Source of the DNA: PXAP01 sp964520585
Lineage (GTDB): Bacteria > Bacteroidota > Bacteroidia > Bacteroidales > PUMT01
NCBI GenBank assembly: GCA_964520585.1
Contig: CAZFOO010000090.1
Span: forward strand, 1 to 14,199
Length of the DNA stretch: 14,199 nt
Direction: 5' to 3'
Below are positions 1-7,255 of this stretch, one piece after another (the stretch's first letter is position 1; the number at the start of each line of letters is the position of its first letter). A program made the translations under genes and the position numbers. The notes beneath the pieces are model-generated. The model was not told where the DNA came from, searched no databases, and worked only from the letters and a program-made list of their open reading frames with translations.

Positions 1-1443
1 GCGGAAACCACAGATGAGATTAAGAAGATCTATTCGGACATATTTTCTAAGCTCGAAAAGAGGCTCGTCTCAACAGATAATATTAAAGAGCTGCCGGTTG
101 ATGAAGATATTACCCTTTACCTGCCGGCTCTCCGCATGTTGGTTTCCGGGGGTGACGGGAGAGAATCCGTTTCTGAACAGCAACTGAAAACATTGTGTAT
201 AAGGCATAACACTCTTATTTCGGAGTTTTACGGTGATAATGAATCGTTCTCCCGCGTTTCAGCGCCATTCACGCCCGATATAATAGTCTACTGCAAATCG
301 GCTTACATGTATATTGAGGAGGGAGGGTCTCCCGATAGTATAATATCATCGTTCAGTGCAAAGCTGAAGGATTTTGTGGACGAAAACGGCTATTATCCGC
401 GGATTGTGCTTGTGAAGGGGCGGGGACTCATTGGTATAGGCGATAGCTGGAAAGAAGCGGTTACCGCACTTGATGTGTTCGAAGACCTGATGAAGATAAG
501 CCGCTTTTCAGAGAGTTTCGGGGGACCGCGGTTTATGACTCCCGGACAGATAGGGTTTATTGACAACTGGGAGGTGGAAAACTACCGGAGGCAGGTGGCG
601 AAAGGTGCTGCAGGTGCCGGAAAGGTGACAGGCAGGATTGCCATTGTTACTGGCGGTGCAATGGGCTTTGGAGCAGGTATAGCTTCATCGTTGTACAATG
701 AGGGTGCCAATGTCGTGATTGCCGATATAAATAGTGATGAGGGCAACCGGATGGCGGATGAGCTTAATAGCGGTCCGGGAAAAAACAGGGTTGCTTTTGC
801 AGAGGCCAACGTTGCCGATCCGAAATCGGTAAACGACCTGATTGTATCGACTGTCAGGATGTTCGGAGGTTTGGATATCATGGTTTCAAACGCGGGGATT
901 CTTTATGCAGGAGCACTTGAGGAAATGGATGAGCAGGTATTCGACCGTGTTACCAGGGTCAACTATAACGGTTATTTTCACTGCACCAAATATGCTTCTT
1001 CCGTAATGAAGCTGCAGTATGAATATAACAATGGTCATTTTTCTGATATAGTTCAGATCAACTCAAAATCAGGCCTTAAGGGTAGCAACAAGAACTTTGC
1101 ATATGCGGGGGGCAAGTTCGGGGGGATCGGGCTGACCCAGTCCTTCGCACTCGAGCTTATGCCTTATAATATTAAGGTAAACTCGATTTGTCCCGGAAAC
1201 TTTTTTGAAGGCCCCCTCTGGTCAGATCCTGAAAACGGCCTTTTTGTCCAGTACCTTAATGCAGGCAAGGTTCCGGGTGCAAAAACCCTTGACGATGTGA
1301 AAAGGTTCTACGAAATGCAGGTTCCCGCAGGACGTGGTTGCAGGGTTGAAGATGTGATGAAGGCGCTATATTATTTGGTGGCTCAGGAGTATGAAACCGG
1401 TCAGGCTGTTCCGGTAACTGGCGGACAAAATATGCTGCACTGA
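1..1443 (+). CDS. Class II aldolase / short-chain dehydrogenase fusion, 5'-truncated; C-terminal half sorbitol-6-phosphate dehydrogenase-like
   Basis: The frame is open from the first base, so the gene begins upstream; 480 codons are visible. The first ATG in frame (136) is internal. Residues 1 to about 200 match the second half of the aldolase part of RhaD-like aldolase/dehydrogenase fusions, including the stretch PRIVLVKGRGLIGIGD. The aldolase metal-binding histidines would lie outside the window. From about residue 210 follows a complete SDR domain: NAD-binding TGGAMGFGAG (217-226), an SNAG motif, Ser355, and catalytic Tyr368-x3-Lys372. The stretches INSKSG, KFGGIGLTQS and the ending TGGQ are those I recall for SrlD, the enzyme that oxidises D-glucitol-6-P to D-fructose-6-P. 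In RhaD-type fusions the dehydrogenase oxidises an aldolase product; here the SDR half points to a sugar-phosphate substrate instead. It is cytoplasmic, with no export signal in the visible part. The SorE-like gene follows after 212 bp. The family call is firm; the substrate is inferred. Confidence 0.85.
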   Translation, partial: AETTDEIKKIYSDIFSKLEKRLVSTDNIKELPVDEDITLYLPALRMLVSGGDGRESVSEQQLKTLCIRHNTLISEFYGDNESFSRVSAPFTPDIIVYCKSAYMYIEEGGSPDSIISSFSAKLKDFVDENGYYPRIVLVKGRGLIGIGDSWKEAVTALDVFEDLMKISRFSESFGGPRFMTPGQIGFIDNWEVENYRRQVAKGAAGAGKVTGRIAIVTGGAMGFGAGIASSLYNEGANVVIADINSDEGNRMADELNSGPGKNRVAFAEANVADPKSVNDLIVSTVRMFGGLDIMVSNAGILYAGALEEMDEQVFDRVTRVNYNGYFHCTKYASSVMKLQYEYNNGHFSDIVQINSKSGLKGSNKNFAYAGGKFGGIGLTQSFALELMPYNIKVNSICPGNFFEGPLWSDPENGLFVQYLNAGKVPGAKTLDDVKRFYEMQVPAGRGCRVEDVMKALYYLVAQEYETGQAVPVTGGQNMLH

Positions 1444-1554
1444 TATGTTCCCGGTTATCATATTAATTTCGGTAAGATCATTAATGGTGAAATGTGTAAA
1501 CGGGCTGAGAAGAGAAGAAAAATATAACAATAAAATAAGTCGCCGGGATCAGGC

Positions 1555-1638
1555 GGTGTTGGTTTTCTGATTGATGTGGTTGATCTTTTGACTGACATGG
1601 TTGGTTTTTTGACAGATGTGGTTGATTCCGGTTTGGCG
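1555..1638. repeat. Imperfect 21-bp tandem repeat, four units, before the SorE-like gene
   Basis: Four consecutive 21-bp units start at 1555, 1576, 1597 and 1618. The first half of each unit is close to GTGGTTGGTTT. The second half is close to TTTGACTGAT in units 1-3 and diverges in unit 4. The array ends 17 bp before the ATG at 1656. A 21-bp period equals two helical turns, so repeated protein-binding sites would lie on one face of the DNA; that role is inferred. Because 21 bp is also seven codons, the opposite strand reads as a seven-residue repeat (NQPHLSK, NQPCQSK, DQPHQSE), but that reading frame overlaps the SorE-like gene and is not a credible protein. Confidence 0.7.
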
Positions 1639-1655
1639 GACTAAAATGAAAATAG

Positions 1656-2918
1656 ATGAAAACAAAAGCGATAAGATTATACGGGAAAAATGACATACGG
1701 CTTGATGAGTTCGAACTTCCGGAAATGAAGGATGATGAGATTCTGGCCTCAGTGGTGTCAGACAGTATCTGCATGTCATCATACAAGGCAGTTAATCAGG
1801 GAGCGGATCACAAGAGGGTGCCTGATGATGTGCATATTAACCCTACAATTATCGGTCATGAATTCAGCGGCGTACTGCTGAAGGTTGGCAAAAAATGGGC
1901 CGGGAAGTTCAGCGAAGGTGACAAGTTTTCAATACAGCCGGCGATGAATTACAAGGGAAGTCTTGATGCCCCGGGATACTCCTTCAGGTATATAGGCGGT
2001 GATGCCACCCATATAATAATACCCAACGAGGTGATGGAGACAGACTGCCTGCTCCCTTACCATGGCGAGAGTTTCTTTCATGCGTCCCTGTCTGAACCGA
2101 TGTCGTGCGTCATAGGGGCATTTCACGCCTCCTACCATACCAAAAACGGTGTCTATAAGCATGATATGGGAATTAAGGAAGGGGGCAGGATGGCCATCCT
2201 GGCCGGAGCAGGACCAATGGGACTTGGTGCTATAGATTATGCTGTTCATTGTGACAGGAAGCCGGGAATGCTTGTGGTGACCGATATTGATAAGGAAAGA
2301 CTTGAAAGGGCGGCCAAAATACACACACCTGAAGAGGCTGCAAAGAACGGCGTTGAGCTGAAGTATGTTAACACAGCGGATGTGTCCGATCCTGTGTCAT
2401 ACCTCAGGTCCCTTACCGGGGAAGAGGGCTATGATGATGTATTCGTATTTGCACCTGTAAGGCCGGTGGTGGAGATGGGGGACAGGATACTGGGGGTTGA
2501 CGGTTGCCTAAACTTTTTCGCGGGACCATCTGATACAGGGTTTACGGCCGAAATGAATTTCTACAATGTCCATTATGCTTTCACCCATATAGTAGGTACC
2601 AGTGGTGGCAATACAGATGATATGAAGGAGGCGCTGGAGATGATGGCAGCCGGAAAGGTAAATCCTTCTGCCATGATCACACATATCGGGGGACTCGATG
2701 CGGTAATCGACACAACAAAACGCCTTCCTGAGATACCGGGCGGCAAGAAACTGATTTACACCAATATTTCACTGCCGCTTACGGCTATTGATAATTTCGG
2801 GAAACTTGGCAGGATAGATCCCTGTTTCAGGGAGCTTCACAGGATGCTGGAGGCAAGCGACTTTATCTGGTCGTCCGAAGCGGAAAAGTTCCTGCTTGAT
2901 CATGCCAGGCCGGTTTAA
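1656..2918 (+). CDS. Zinc-type medium-chain dehydrogenase, L-sorbose-1-phosphate reductase (SorE)-like
   Basis: This is a 420-residue MDR-family dehydrogenase. The N-terminal GroES-like domain carries the expected catalytic-zinc ligands: Cys39, His68-Glu69 (in GHEFSG) and Glu147 (in SEP). The Rossmann segment AGAGPMGLGA lies at 183-192. An acidic residue, Asp210, ends the second strand, which favours NAD(H). The four-cysteine structural-zinc lobe of classical alcohol dehydrogenases is absent. Overall order, length and the insert around 'MNYKGSLDAPGYSFRYIGGD' fit SorE, which reduces L-sorbose-1-P to D-glucitol-6-P. The gene lies 212 bp after an SrlD-like dehydrogenase that would use exactly that product, which strengthens the assignment. 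The ATG at 1656 was chosen because the preceding ATG (1646) is in a frame that stops quickly. No Shine-Dalgarno site is evident. It could instead act on another ketose or polyol phosphate. Confidence 0.85.
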   Translation: MKTKAIRLYGKNDIRLDEFELPEMKDDEILASVVSDSICMSSYKAVNQGADHKRVPDDVHINPTIIGHEFSGVLLKVGKKWAGKFSEGDKFSIQPAMNYKGSLDAPGYSFRYIGGDATHIIIPNEVMETDCLLPYHGESFFHASLSEPMSCVIGAFHASYHTKNGVYKHDMGIKEGGRMAILAGAGPMGLGAIDYAVHCDRKPGMLVVTDIDKERLERAAKIHTPEEAAKNGVELKYVNTADVSDPVSYLRSLTGEEGYDDVFVFAPVRPVVEMGDRILGVDGCLNFFAGPSDTGFTAEMNFYNVHYAFTHIVGTSGGNTDDMKEALEMMAAGKVNPSAMITHIGGLDAVIDTTKRLPEIPGGKKLIYTNISLPLTAIDNFGKLGRIDPCFRELHRMLEASDFIWSSEAEKFLLDHARPV

Positions 2919-3025
2919 TTATCAGATCTGTTTCCTTCAACCATCAACCCGAAGACTGTATTTATATACAAGATAAATTTCATACGGTAAATTCATGGTA
3001 ACAGGAGCGATCGAAAAACCTGGTA

Positions 3026-3053
3026 TGATCCCGGCTAGTTAGACCCGGGAGAG
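3026..3053 (+). other. Small inverted repeat between the SorE-like and HAD genes
   Basis: TCCCGG and CCGGGA form a six-base-pair stem around a ten-base loop in the 189-bp gap after the SorE-like gene. The bases after it are GAGAAAAATTT, not a clean T-run, so it is at best a weak terminator or processing site. I see no clear promoter box in this gap. Confidence 0.25.
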
Positions 3054-3107
3054 AAAAATTTGTACTGGTGTTGTTTTTATATTTAATTGTTTTAACGCAG
3101 ATTACTT

Positions 3108-3752
3108 ATGATTATAGGTGTGCTTTTTGATATGGACGGAGTGCTGGTGGACTCGGAAGAGTTTATCTGCCAGGCTGGTGTTGAAATGTTCAGGGAGAAG
3201 GGATTGACTGTGGACGGGGATGATTTCAAACCATTTACCGGTATGGGTGAAAACCGTTACCTTGGAGGAGTGGCTGAAAAGTATGGATTCCTTTTTGACC
3301 TTGAAAGGGACAAGGCACGGACCTATGAGATCTACAATGACATTGTACACGGCAGTTTGAATGCCCTTCCCGGGGTGTTTGATTTTATTGAAAAATGCAA
3401 AAGTGCCGGTTTGAAAATGGCTGTGGCCTCAAGTGCCGATGAAATAAAGGTAGTGATCAACCTCCAGGAGATAGGCCTGCAGCCTTCACTTTTTGATGCA
3501 ATAATAAACGGCCAGCATGTCGAGAGAAAAAAGCCGTTTCCCGATATTTTTATCAAAGCCTCAGATGAAATAAATCTCCGGCCTGAGCAATGTCTAGTTG
3601 TTGAGGATGCCGTTAGTGGAGTTGCAGCAGCAAAGGATGCAGGATGCAGATGCCTCGCCCTGACCACCAGCTTTGACTGGGACCAGCTCAGGGACGCCGA
3701 CTGGATCGTGAAAGACCTTTCGGAGGCACCCGGTGAATGTTTAAACTGGTAA
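3108..3752 (+). CDS. HAD-superfamily phosphatase / beta-phosphoglucomutase-like hydrolase
   Basis: This is a complete 214-residue HAD protein of the beta-phosphoglucomutase-like subgroup with an alpha-helical cap. Motif I is FDMDG with nucleophile Asp8 and acid/base Asp10. Motif II is the serine in VASSAD (about 108-109). Motif III is Lys142 in KKPFPDIF. Motif IV is VEDAVSG with Glu166 and Asp167 for magnesium. Members dephosphorylate small sugar phosphates or polyol phosphates, or isomerise beta-glucose-1-P. Next to sorbitol/sorbose-phosphate dehydrogenases, a role as hexitol- or hexose-phosphate phosphatase is plausible but not provable here. The protein is cytoplasmic, with no signal peptide. 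The ATG at 3108 puts Asp8 at the usual distance from the N terminus. It is the last gene of the left module; a sigma-factor remnant follows. Confidence 0.93.
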   Translation: MIIGVLFDMDGVLVDSEEFICQAGVEMFREKGLTVDGDDFKPFTGMGENRYLGGVAEKYGFLFDLERDKARTYEIYNDIVHGSLNALPGVFDFIEKCKSAGLKMAVASSADEIKVVINLQEIGLQPSLFDAIINGQHVERKKPFPDIFIKASDEINLRPEQCLVVEDAVSGVAAAKDAGCRCLALTTSFDWDQLRDADWIVKDLSEAPGECLNW

Positions 3753-3809
3753 TACGAACACTCCCTGTCACACCCACCATATCCTCAGGTTTAATTATTC
3801 CTTATTTAT

Positions 3810-4052
3810 TTGAATTCCCTGATAAAACTAATATTGCCTATGGAGTTTCTGCTCCTGTTTCTCCAGTTGCGGGAACAATCTTCGATCTTGGAGGCTATAA
3901 CTGTAAGCAGGGAGATTTTTATTTTAAGCCGGTATGAGCTGCTTTCCTATACTGAGATTTCTGAAAGGCTCAATATATCGGTTAATACGGTCAAAACGCA
4001 GATATCCAGGGCATTGGATAGTCTGCGCATCAGCCTCAAAAAATATTTATAG
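3810..4052 (+). pseudogene. ECF RNA polymerase sigma factor remnant (region 4 only)
   Basis: The last 47 or so residues of this 80-codon frame, beginning at SREIFILSRYE, are a typical C-terminal region 4 of a Bacteroidetes ECF sigma factor. They include the helix-turn-helix SYTEISERLNISVNTVKTQI and the ending ALDSLRISLKKYL. The usual pattern is a CREIF motif preceded by region 2 and a linker, with a total of about 170-200 residues. Here region 2 (core RNA polymerase and -10 binding) is missing, and the 33 residues before SREIF are hydrophobic and unlike any sigma factor. No FecR-type anti-sigma factor follows. I read it as the 3' stub of a decayed sigma gene, with recognisable similarity starting near 3900. 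A short DNA-binding protein that happens to be expressed is possible but less likely. Confidence 0.6.
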
Positions 4053-4087
4053 TTGAGGCTAAAAAAGATTTCAGGGCTTTCTTGCCC
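4032..4087. terminator. Candidate bidirectional terminator between convergent units
   Basis: AGCCTCAA (4032-4039) and TTGAGGCT (4053-4060) form a perfect eight-base-pair stem with a 13-base loop, spanning the stop codon of the sigma remnant. A second small hairpin, GGGC/GCCC (4074-4087), follows. Read on the minus strand, that hairpin is followed after seven bases by six T's, so it could end the permease operon transcript. Neither has the textbook stem plus immediate T-run, so this is tentative. Confidence 0.35.
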
Positions 4088-4193
4088 AAAAAAGAAAACC
4101 GGCAGAGGCGAACCAGAGTAAGCAGCATATACACCGGGTATACATTAAGGGTAGCAATGCCAAATGATACAAATATAGAGGGTGATGGTTAGC

Positions 4194-4394
4194 TTAAGAC
4201 TCTTTTGCACTTGAAAGAAAAATAACCGATATAAACCATAAAATGGTGCCGGCAAGCATCAGGTTATCTACCCGGACCGGGCCAATGACTCCCTGCCAGT
4301 GCAGAAATGATGGAACCAAAGTAAGCAACAGGCCGGCTGCCGCCATTACGATCATAAAAACCCTCAGAAAATATTTTAGTGTATTTGATTGCAT
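4194..4394 (-). CDS. Small two-helix membrane protein downstream of the NCS1 permease
   Basis: This is a 66-residue protein that I do not recognise by name. It has two predicted membrane spans: residues about 8-30 (YFLRVFMIVMAAAGLLLTLV and following) and about 43-62 (NLMLAGTILWFISVIFLSSA). A short loop, HWQGVIGPVRVD, joins them, and the tail is the charged AKES. It starts 63 bp after the permease stop codon on the same strand with no evident terminator between, so co-transcription is likely. Position and size recall the small companion subunits seen with some sodium-coupled transporters, such as the YhdT/PanF pair, but there is no visible sequence link to those. The composition is consistent with a real membrane protein; it is not the shadow of a gene on the other strand. 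Function is unknown. Confidence 0.55.
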   Translation of the reverse strand: MQSNTLKYFLRVFMIVMAAAGLLLTLVPSFLHWQGVIGPVRVDNLMLAGTILWFISVIFLSSAKES

Positions 4395-4457
4395 TGTTTT
4401 TGTCTTTTAAATATTCTTCTTTTTAATATCTGTGAACCGGAATAGTTATTTAAATTT

Positions 4458-5861
4458 TTATAAGCTATCCTTCAGAGTTGCATTTCTCCGGTTTATATGT
4501 TTCTGATAAACAATGGAAAGTGACAGATACAATACAACAGCCAGTAACCATACCGGCACAGGAAGGAAAAACAACTCAATTCCCATCAGTTGGTTGGCAA
4601 TTAGTGCCAGGATAAGCAGTGCAAACCAGGTTATTCCCGCCGCACTATTGAACATCCTGTTATTTTTTTCAGCAAAATAGCTCTCCAGTCCCGCTTTTTT
4701 AAATAAATAAAAATCGGCAAATATAATACCGCCCATAGGTATAAGTATCAAACCGTATAAAGCTACAAAATCAAGCAGTCTCATAACAAGGGCAGGGAAC
4801 AGTGCTGCAATAGTAGTTATAAGTCCGGCCAGTAATGTCACTTTCCACCTTTGCCAGTTGGGAGAGGCTACCTGCAGGGCCAGTCCTGCCCTGTAAAGTG
4901 TGGGATTGGCAGTCGTCCACCCGGCAACAACAACACAAATAGCCCCGGCTATACCAACAGCCTGATATGCAACTGGTCCCGGAGCATCACTTGTTGCAGC
5001 TGCATATAATACCCCTGATGCTATCCATGCAATATAATGTCCGAGGTACATCCCCACAGCAGATGCAAATCCGTAATACCATTTTTTGGCATACCTGAAT
5101 ATGGAGAGGTCCGACATTCCAAGATGCATGGCTGCATTGGCAAGCCAGGTAAAGAATATTACATGCCATATGGTGAATTGCGATTGTCCCTCGACAGCTT
5201 CACCTGTCCATATCATGTCATTGGCCACCTGCCAGAAATTGCCAAGACCGGGTTCAATACCAAGTTTGGGGAAACTGTTGACTGCTGCTGCCACAAAAAT
5301 GATGAACATCCAGGGAGCAGCTGCTTTTGCAAAGCGTGCCAAAGATTCAAATCCCATAATTGCTATGGCCGTAATGACTGCTCCTACTGCTATTACTGTG
5401 ATTACCCATCCTATGCTATTTGGATACAGGTCGCCGAGAGAGGGCATGGCAATATTAAAAGGAATGCCCACTGCGGTGGCAGAAACTGCAACCATCGCTC
5501 CGGCAAGAAAACAGAACATCAGGGCATTTACAATGTTATATATAAACACCAGTACCGGTCCACAAATCTTTTTTAACTGCCAGTAAAGTGATAATCGTTC
5601 TTTCACAGCAATAGGTGCGGTAATGAAGGCCCAGCTTAAAACCGCCAGCAGGTTGCCTATAAAGCCGCCAATGAAGAGATCGGTGACTGATACACCGTGG
5701 GCTACAAAAAGGATCCCTATGACAAATTCTGTTCCCGCAACGTGTTCTCCGGCATACATTCCCAGAAAGTTGCCTATTCCCTGTAACTTGTTTTTGGTAA
5801 CCGGCTCACGGTCAAATTCGTAAAGTTTGTCTAGTTTTCTGGTGATTGATGAGACCTTCAT
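4458..5861 (-). CDS. NCS1-family (purine-cytosine permease-like) transporter
   Basis: This is a 467-residue polytopic inner-membrane protein with about twelve hydrophobic spans and the layout of NCS1 transporters (LeuT-like fold, proton- or sodium-coupled symport). Family marks I can see are the N-terminal cytoplasmic lead YEFDREPV before the first helix, WTTANPTLYRAGLALQ at 315-330 (equivalent to the CodB-type 'TTNNxxLYSAGL' segment), and GGIIFADFYLFKK at 377-389 (the conserved GxxxADYxxxRR segment). Known NCS1 members carry nucleobases, hydantoins, allantoin or vitamin-like compounds. None of the nearby enzymes is a nucleobase enzyme, so the substrate here is open. The gene lies downstream of, and on the same strand as, the AraC regulator, separated by 264 bp containing an 11-bp direct repeat, and precedes a small membrane protein. 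The ATG at 5861 is the only sensible start. Confidence 0.9.
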   Translation of the reverse strand: MKVSSITRKLDKLYEFDREPVTKNKLQGIGNFLGMYAGEHVAGTEFVIGILFVAHGVSVTDLFIGGFIGNLLAVLSWAFITAPIAVKERLSLYWQLKKICGPVLVFIYNIVNALMFCFLAGAMVAVSATAVGIPFNIAMPSLGDLYPNSIGWVITVIAVGAVITAIAIMGFESLARFAKAAAPWMFIIFVAAAVNSFPKLGIEPGLGNFWQVANDMIWTGEAVEGQSQFTIWHVIFFTWLANAAMHLGMSDLSIFRYAKKWYYGFASAVGMYLGHYIAWIASGVLYAAATSDAPGPVAYQAVGIAGAICVVVAGWTTANPTLYRAGLALQVASPNWQRWKVTLLAGLITTIAALFPALVMRLLDFVALYGLILIPMGGIIFADFYLFKKAGLESYFAEKNNRMFNSAAGITWFALLILALIANQLMGIELFFLPVPVWLLAVVLYLSLSIVYQKHINRRNATLKDSL

Positions 5862-5989
5862 TTTTTTTAATTTGTTTATATTTAACTGGGGAGAAAAGTT
5901 TATTGCATCATCTTTACTTCAACAGATTGAAAAATTGATTATTAAGTTAATTTGCGAATTAAAATTTCGGCTTTTTGACAGGATAAAAA

Positions 5990-6018
5990 TACATATTTAT
6001 CGGTCACTACATATTTAT
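5990..6018. repeat. 11-bp direct repeat TACATATTTAT upstream of the permease
   Basis: TACATATTTAT occurs exactly at 5990-6000 and again at 6008-6018, an 18-bp period. It lies about 130 to 157 bp upstream of the permease start, in the 264-bp gap after the regulator gene. Directly repeated half-sites are the usual binding pattern of AraC-type activators, so this may be an operator for the permease. The region is AT-rich, so chance cannot be excluded. Confidence 0.35.
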
Positions 6019-6125
6019 TGTGTGATTTTTTTATTTATATGACTTATATTGATGGTAAAGTCCCTGATAGGCGTTATGCCGGAAATTTCTCTTCAGCATA
6101 CAGACAGGCGGAAATTTAAAAGTTG

Positions 6126-6995
6126 TTATTTTTGATAAAAGCTGTGTCGGTAATCAGTCGGACTCAATTTTTTATTATGTTTAAACGAACGGTTAAAACT
6201 TGACAAATTATTGAATCCACTCTCAAAACAGATTTGTGAAATAGATAAATTCCCATCAATTATAAGCTTGCATGCATAGCTTATTCGTATATCATTTACA
6301 AACCTGGTCAGGGTTTTTCCTGTTTTTTCCTTGAAGAACCGGCAAAATGCTGCAGGGTGGAGGTGGGCAATTTCAGCTACCTTTTCCAGTTCCACATGAT
6401 CACGGTAATTTTTATTTATAAATTTGAGTATCTCATTTAATCTTTTGTCTTTAAATTCATTTTTGTGATTTATGTAAAATTCTCCCGCGAGTAACTTATA
6501 ATCACTGGTTTTAGCTAATTCCGCCAGAATCTGGAGAAGTTGTATTATTCGGCTGATCCCTTTACTTTTCGCCAGCCTAATGATTTTTTCACCAATTTTA
6601 TTAGAAAATGAAGATGAAAAACGAATTCCTCTGGCAGAACGGAACAGTAATTCCTTTATTGGTTGAAATTCCGGGGAGTCAAAAATAGTGCCCTGCATTA
6701 TATTTTCAGGAAACTGAATGACAATATAGTTTATTTTCTTTATTTGTTTTTCAGTATAATACGCATCATCACTCCTCCAGCAATGTGGAAGGTTACTGCC
6801 TAGAAGAACCAGATCTCCCGCCGTAAAAGACTCATAACTGTCAGCGACAAAACTAGTCCCGTGCCCGTCAATTACATATAAGATTTCATATTCACGGTGA
6901 AAGTGCCATGGATAGGTAAAATATGGCATTTCCCGCCATTTTACTTTTAAGGCAGTACTTAAGGGGAATTCTATATTTTCATGCATTATTTTCAT
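6126..6995 (-). CDS. AraC-family transcriptional regulator with cupin sensor domain
   Basis: This is a 289-residue regulator of the common two-domain type. The N-terminal cupin ligand-binding domain shows HFHREYEILYVIDGHG (31-46) and the GDLVLLGSNLPHCW segment (60-73). The C-terminal AraC DNA-binding domain (about 185-289) has both helix-turn-helix units: VELEKVAEIAHLHPAAFCRF (201-220) and SISQICFESGFNNLSSFNRS (251-270), ending with the family LSPTDYR. Such proteins usually respond to a sugar or related small molecule and activate adjacent transport and catabolic genes. It is divergent from the DUF6807/Gfo-Idh/SusC cluster and upstream of the permease, so it probably controls both. No sigma/anti-sigma pair or hybrid two-component sensor is visible to do this job. 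The gene is notably AT-rich: 11 G or C in the 60 bases 6421-6480. Met4 is an alternative start. Confidence 0.95.
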   Translation of the reverse strand: MKIMHENIEFPLSTALKVKWREMPYFTYPWHFHREYEILYVIDGHGTSFVADSYESFTAGDLVLLGSNLPHCWRSDDAYYTEKQIKKINYIVIQFPENIMQGTIFDSPEFQPIKELLFRSARGIRFSSSFSNKIGEKIIRLAKSKGISRIIQLLQILAELAKTSDYKLLAGEFYINHKNEFKDKRLNEILKFINKNYRDHVELEKVAEIAHLHPAAFCRFFKEKTGKTLTRFVNDIRISYACKLIIDGNLSISQICFESGFNNLSSFNRSFKHNKKLSPTDYRHSFYQK

Positions 6996-7164
6996 TATCC
7001 CGAAAGGTATATGGTTGTATTCTTAATGCATTGCGAATATAAATTATTTCAAATCAACTTATCTTCAGATACTATTTATTATAGCCGGGAGAAATATGAA
7101 GGCTTTATAATTTTTTGTCAGGTATAGTTAATAATAGGGGTTTACAAACAAATAATGATGATGT

Positions 7165-7172
7165 TAAATTTG
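7165..7172 (+). promoter_or_regulatory. Candidate Bacteroidetes -7 box (TAAATTTG), toward the DUF6807 operon
   Basis: TAAATTTG matches the Bacteroidetes TAnnTTTG -7 consensus exactly. The expected -33 element about 20 bp upstream is only TTTA rather than TTTG. If used, it would give the first operon gene a leader of about 190 bases in which the CAAATAT/TGCAAGA repeats would sit. A second near-match, TATATTTA at 7346-7353, lies closer to the start codon but lacks an upstream partner. Confidence 0.25.
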
Positions 7173-7226
7173 TATGCAAGATTGCAAATATTATACTACT
7201 TTTATAAGAGTATATGCAGTATTTTG

Positions 7227-7255
7227 CAAATATAATAAATATCATTAATGAGCAA
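7227..7255 (-). promoter_or_regulatory. Candidate Bacteroidetes promoter for the AraC-family regulator
   Basis: On the minus strand, TATATTTG (7234 down to 7227) is an exact TAnnTTTG box, preceded after 18 bases by TTG (7255-7253), matching the Bacteroidetes -33/-7 arrangement. It overlaps the second CAAATAT repeat, so a protein bound there could block this promoter (autoregulation). The implied leader is about 220 bases. Confidence 0.35.

Larger units (their letters stand above)
3753..4193. other. Gene-poor junction between the two halves of the window
   Basis: These 441 bases hold no intact gene. The right part contains the ECF sigma remnant, then an inverted repeat at the convergence with the minus-strand permease operon. 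Bases 3753-3890 are open in two forward frames, but neither translation matches a family I know and they differ in character from the neighbours; I treat them as decayed or noncoding DNA. Bases 4090-4193 show only a short TATAC/GTATA inverted repeat. Confidence 0.5.

Noticed and set aside
1481..1786. Minus-strand frame with a seven-residue repeat (NQPHLSK-like)
   Set aside because: It overlaps the start of the SorE-like gene, and the peptide repeat is explained by the 21-bp DNA repeat; the remainder is low-complexity with no family resemblance.
3332..3667. 111-codon minus-strand frame
   Set aside because: It is antisense to the HAD phosphatase, whose motifs are all intact; a shadow frame.
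5037..5586. Two forward frames of 179 and 166 codons
   Set aside because: They lie wholly inside the permease gene on the opposite strand, and their translations show no domain; they are shadows.
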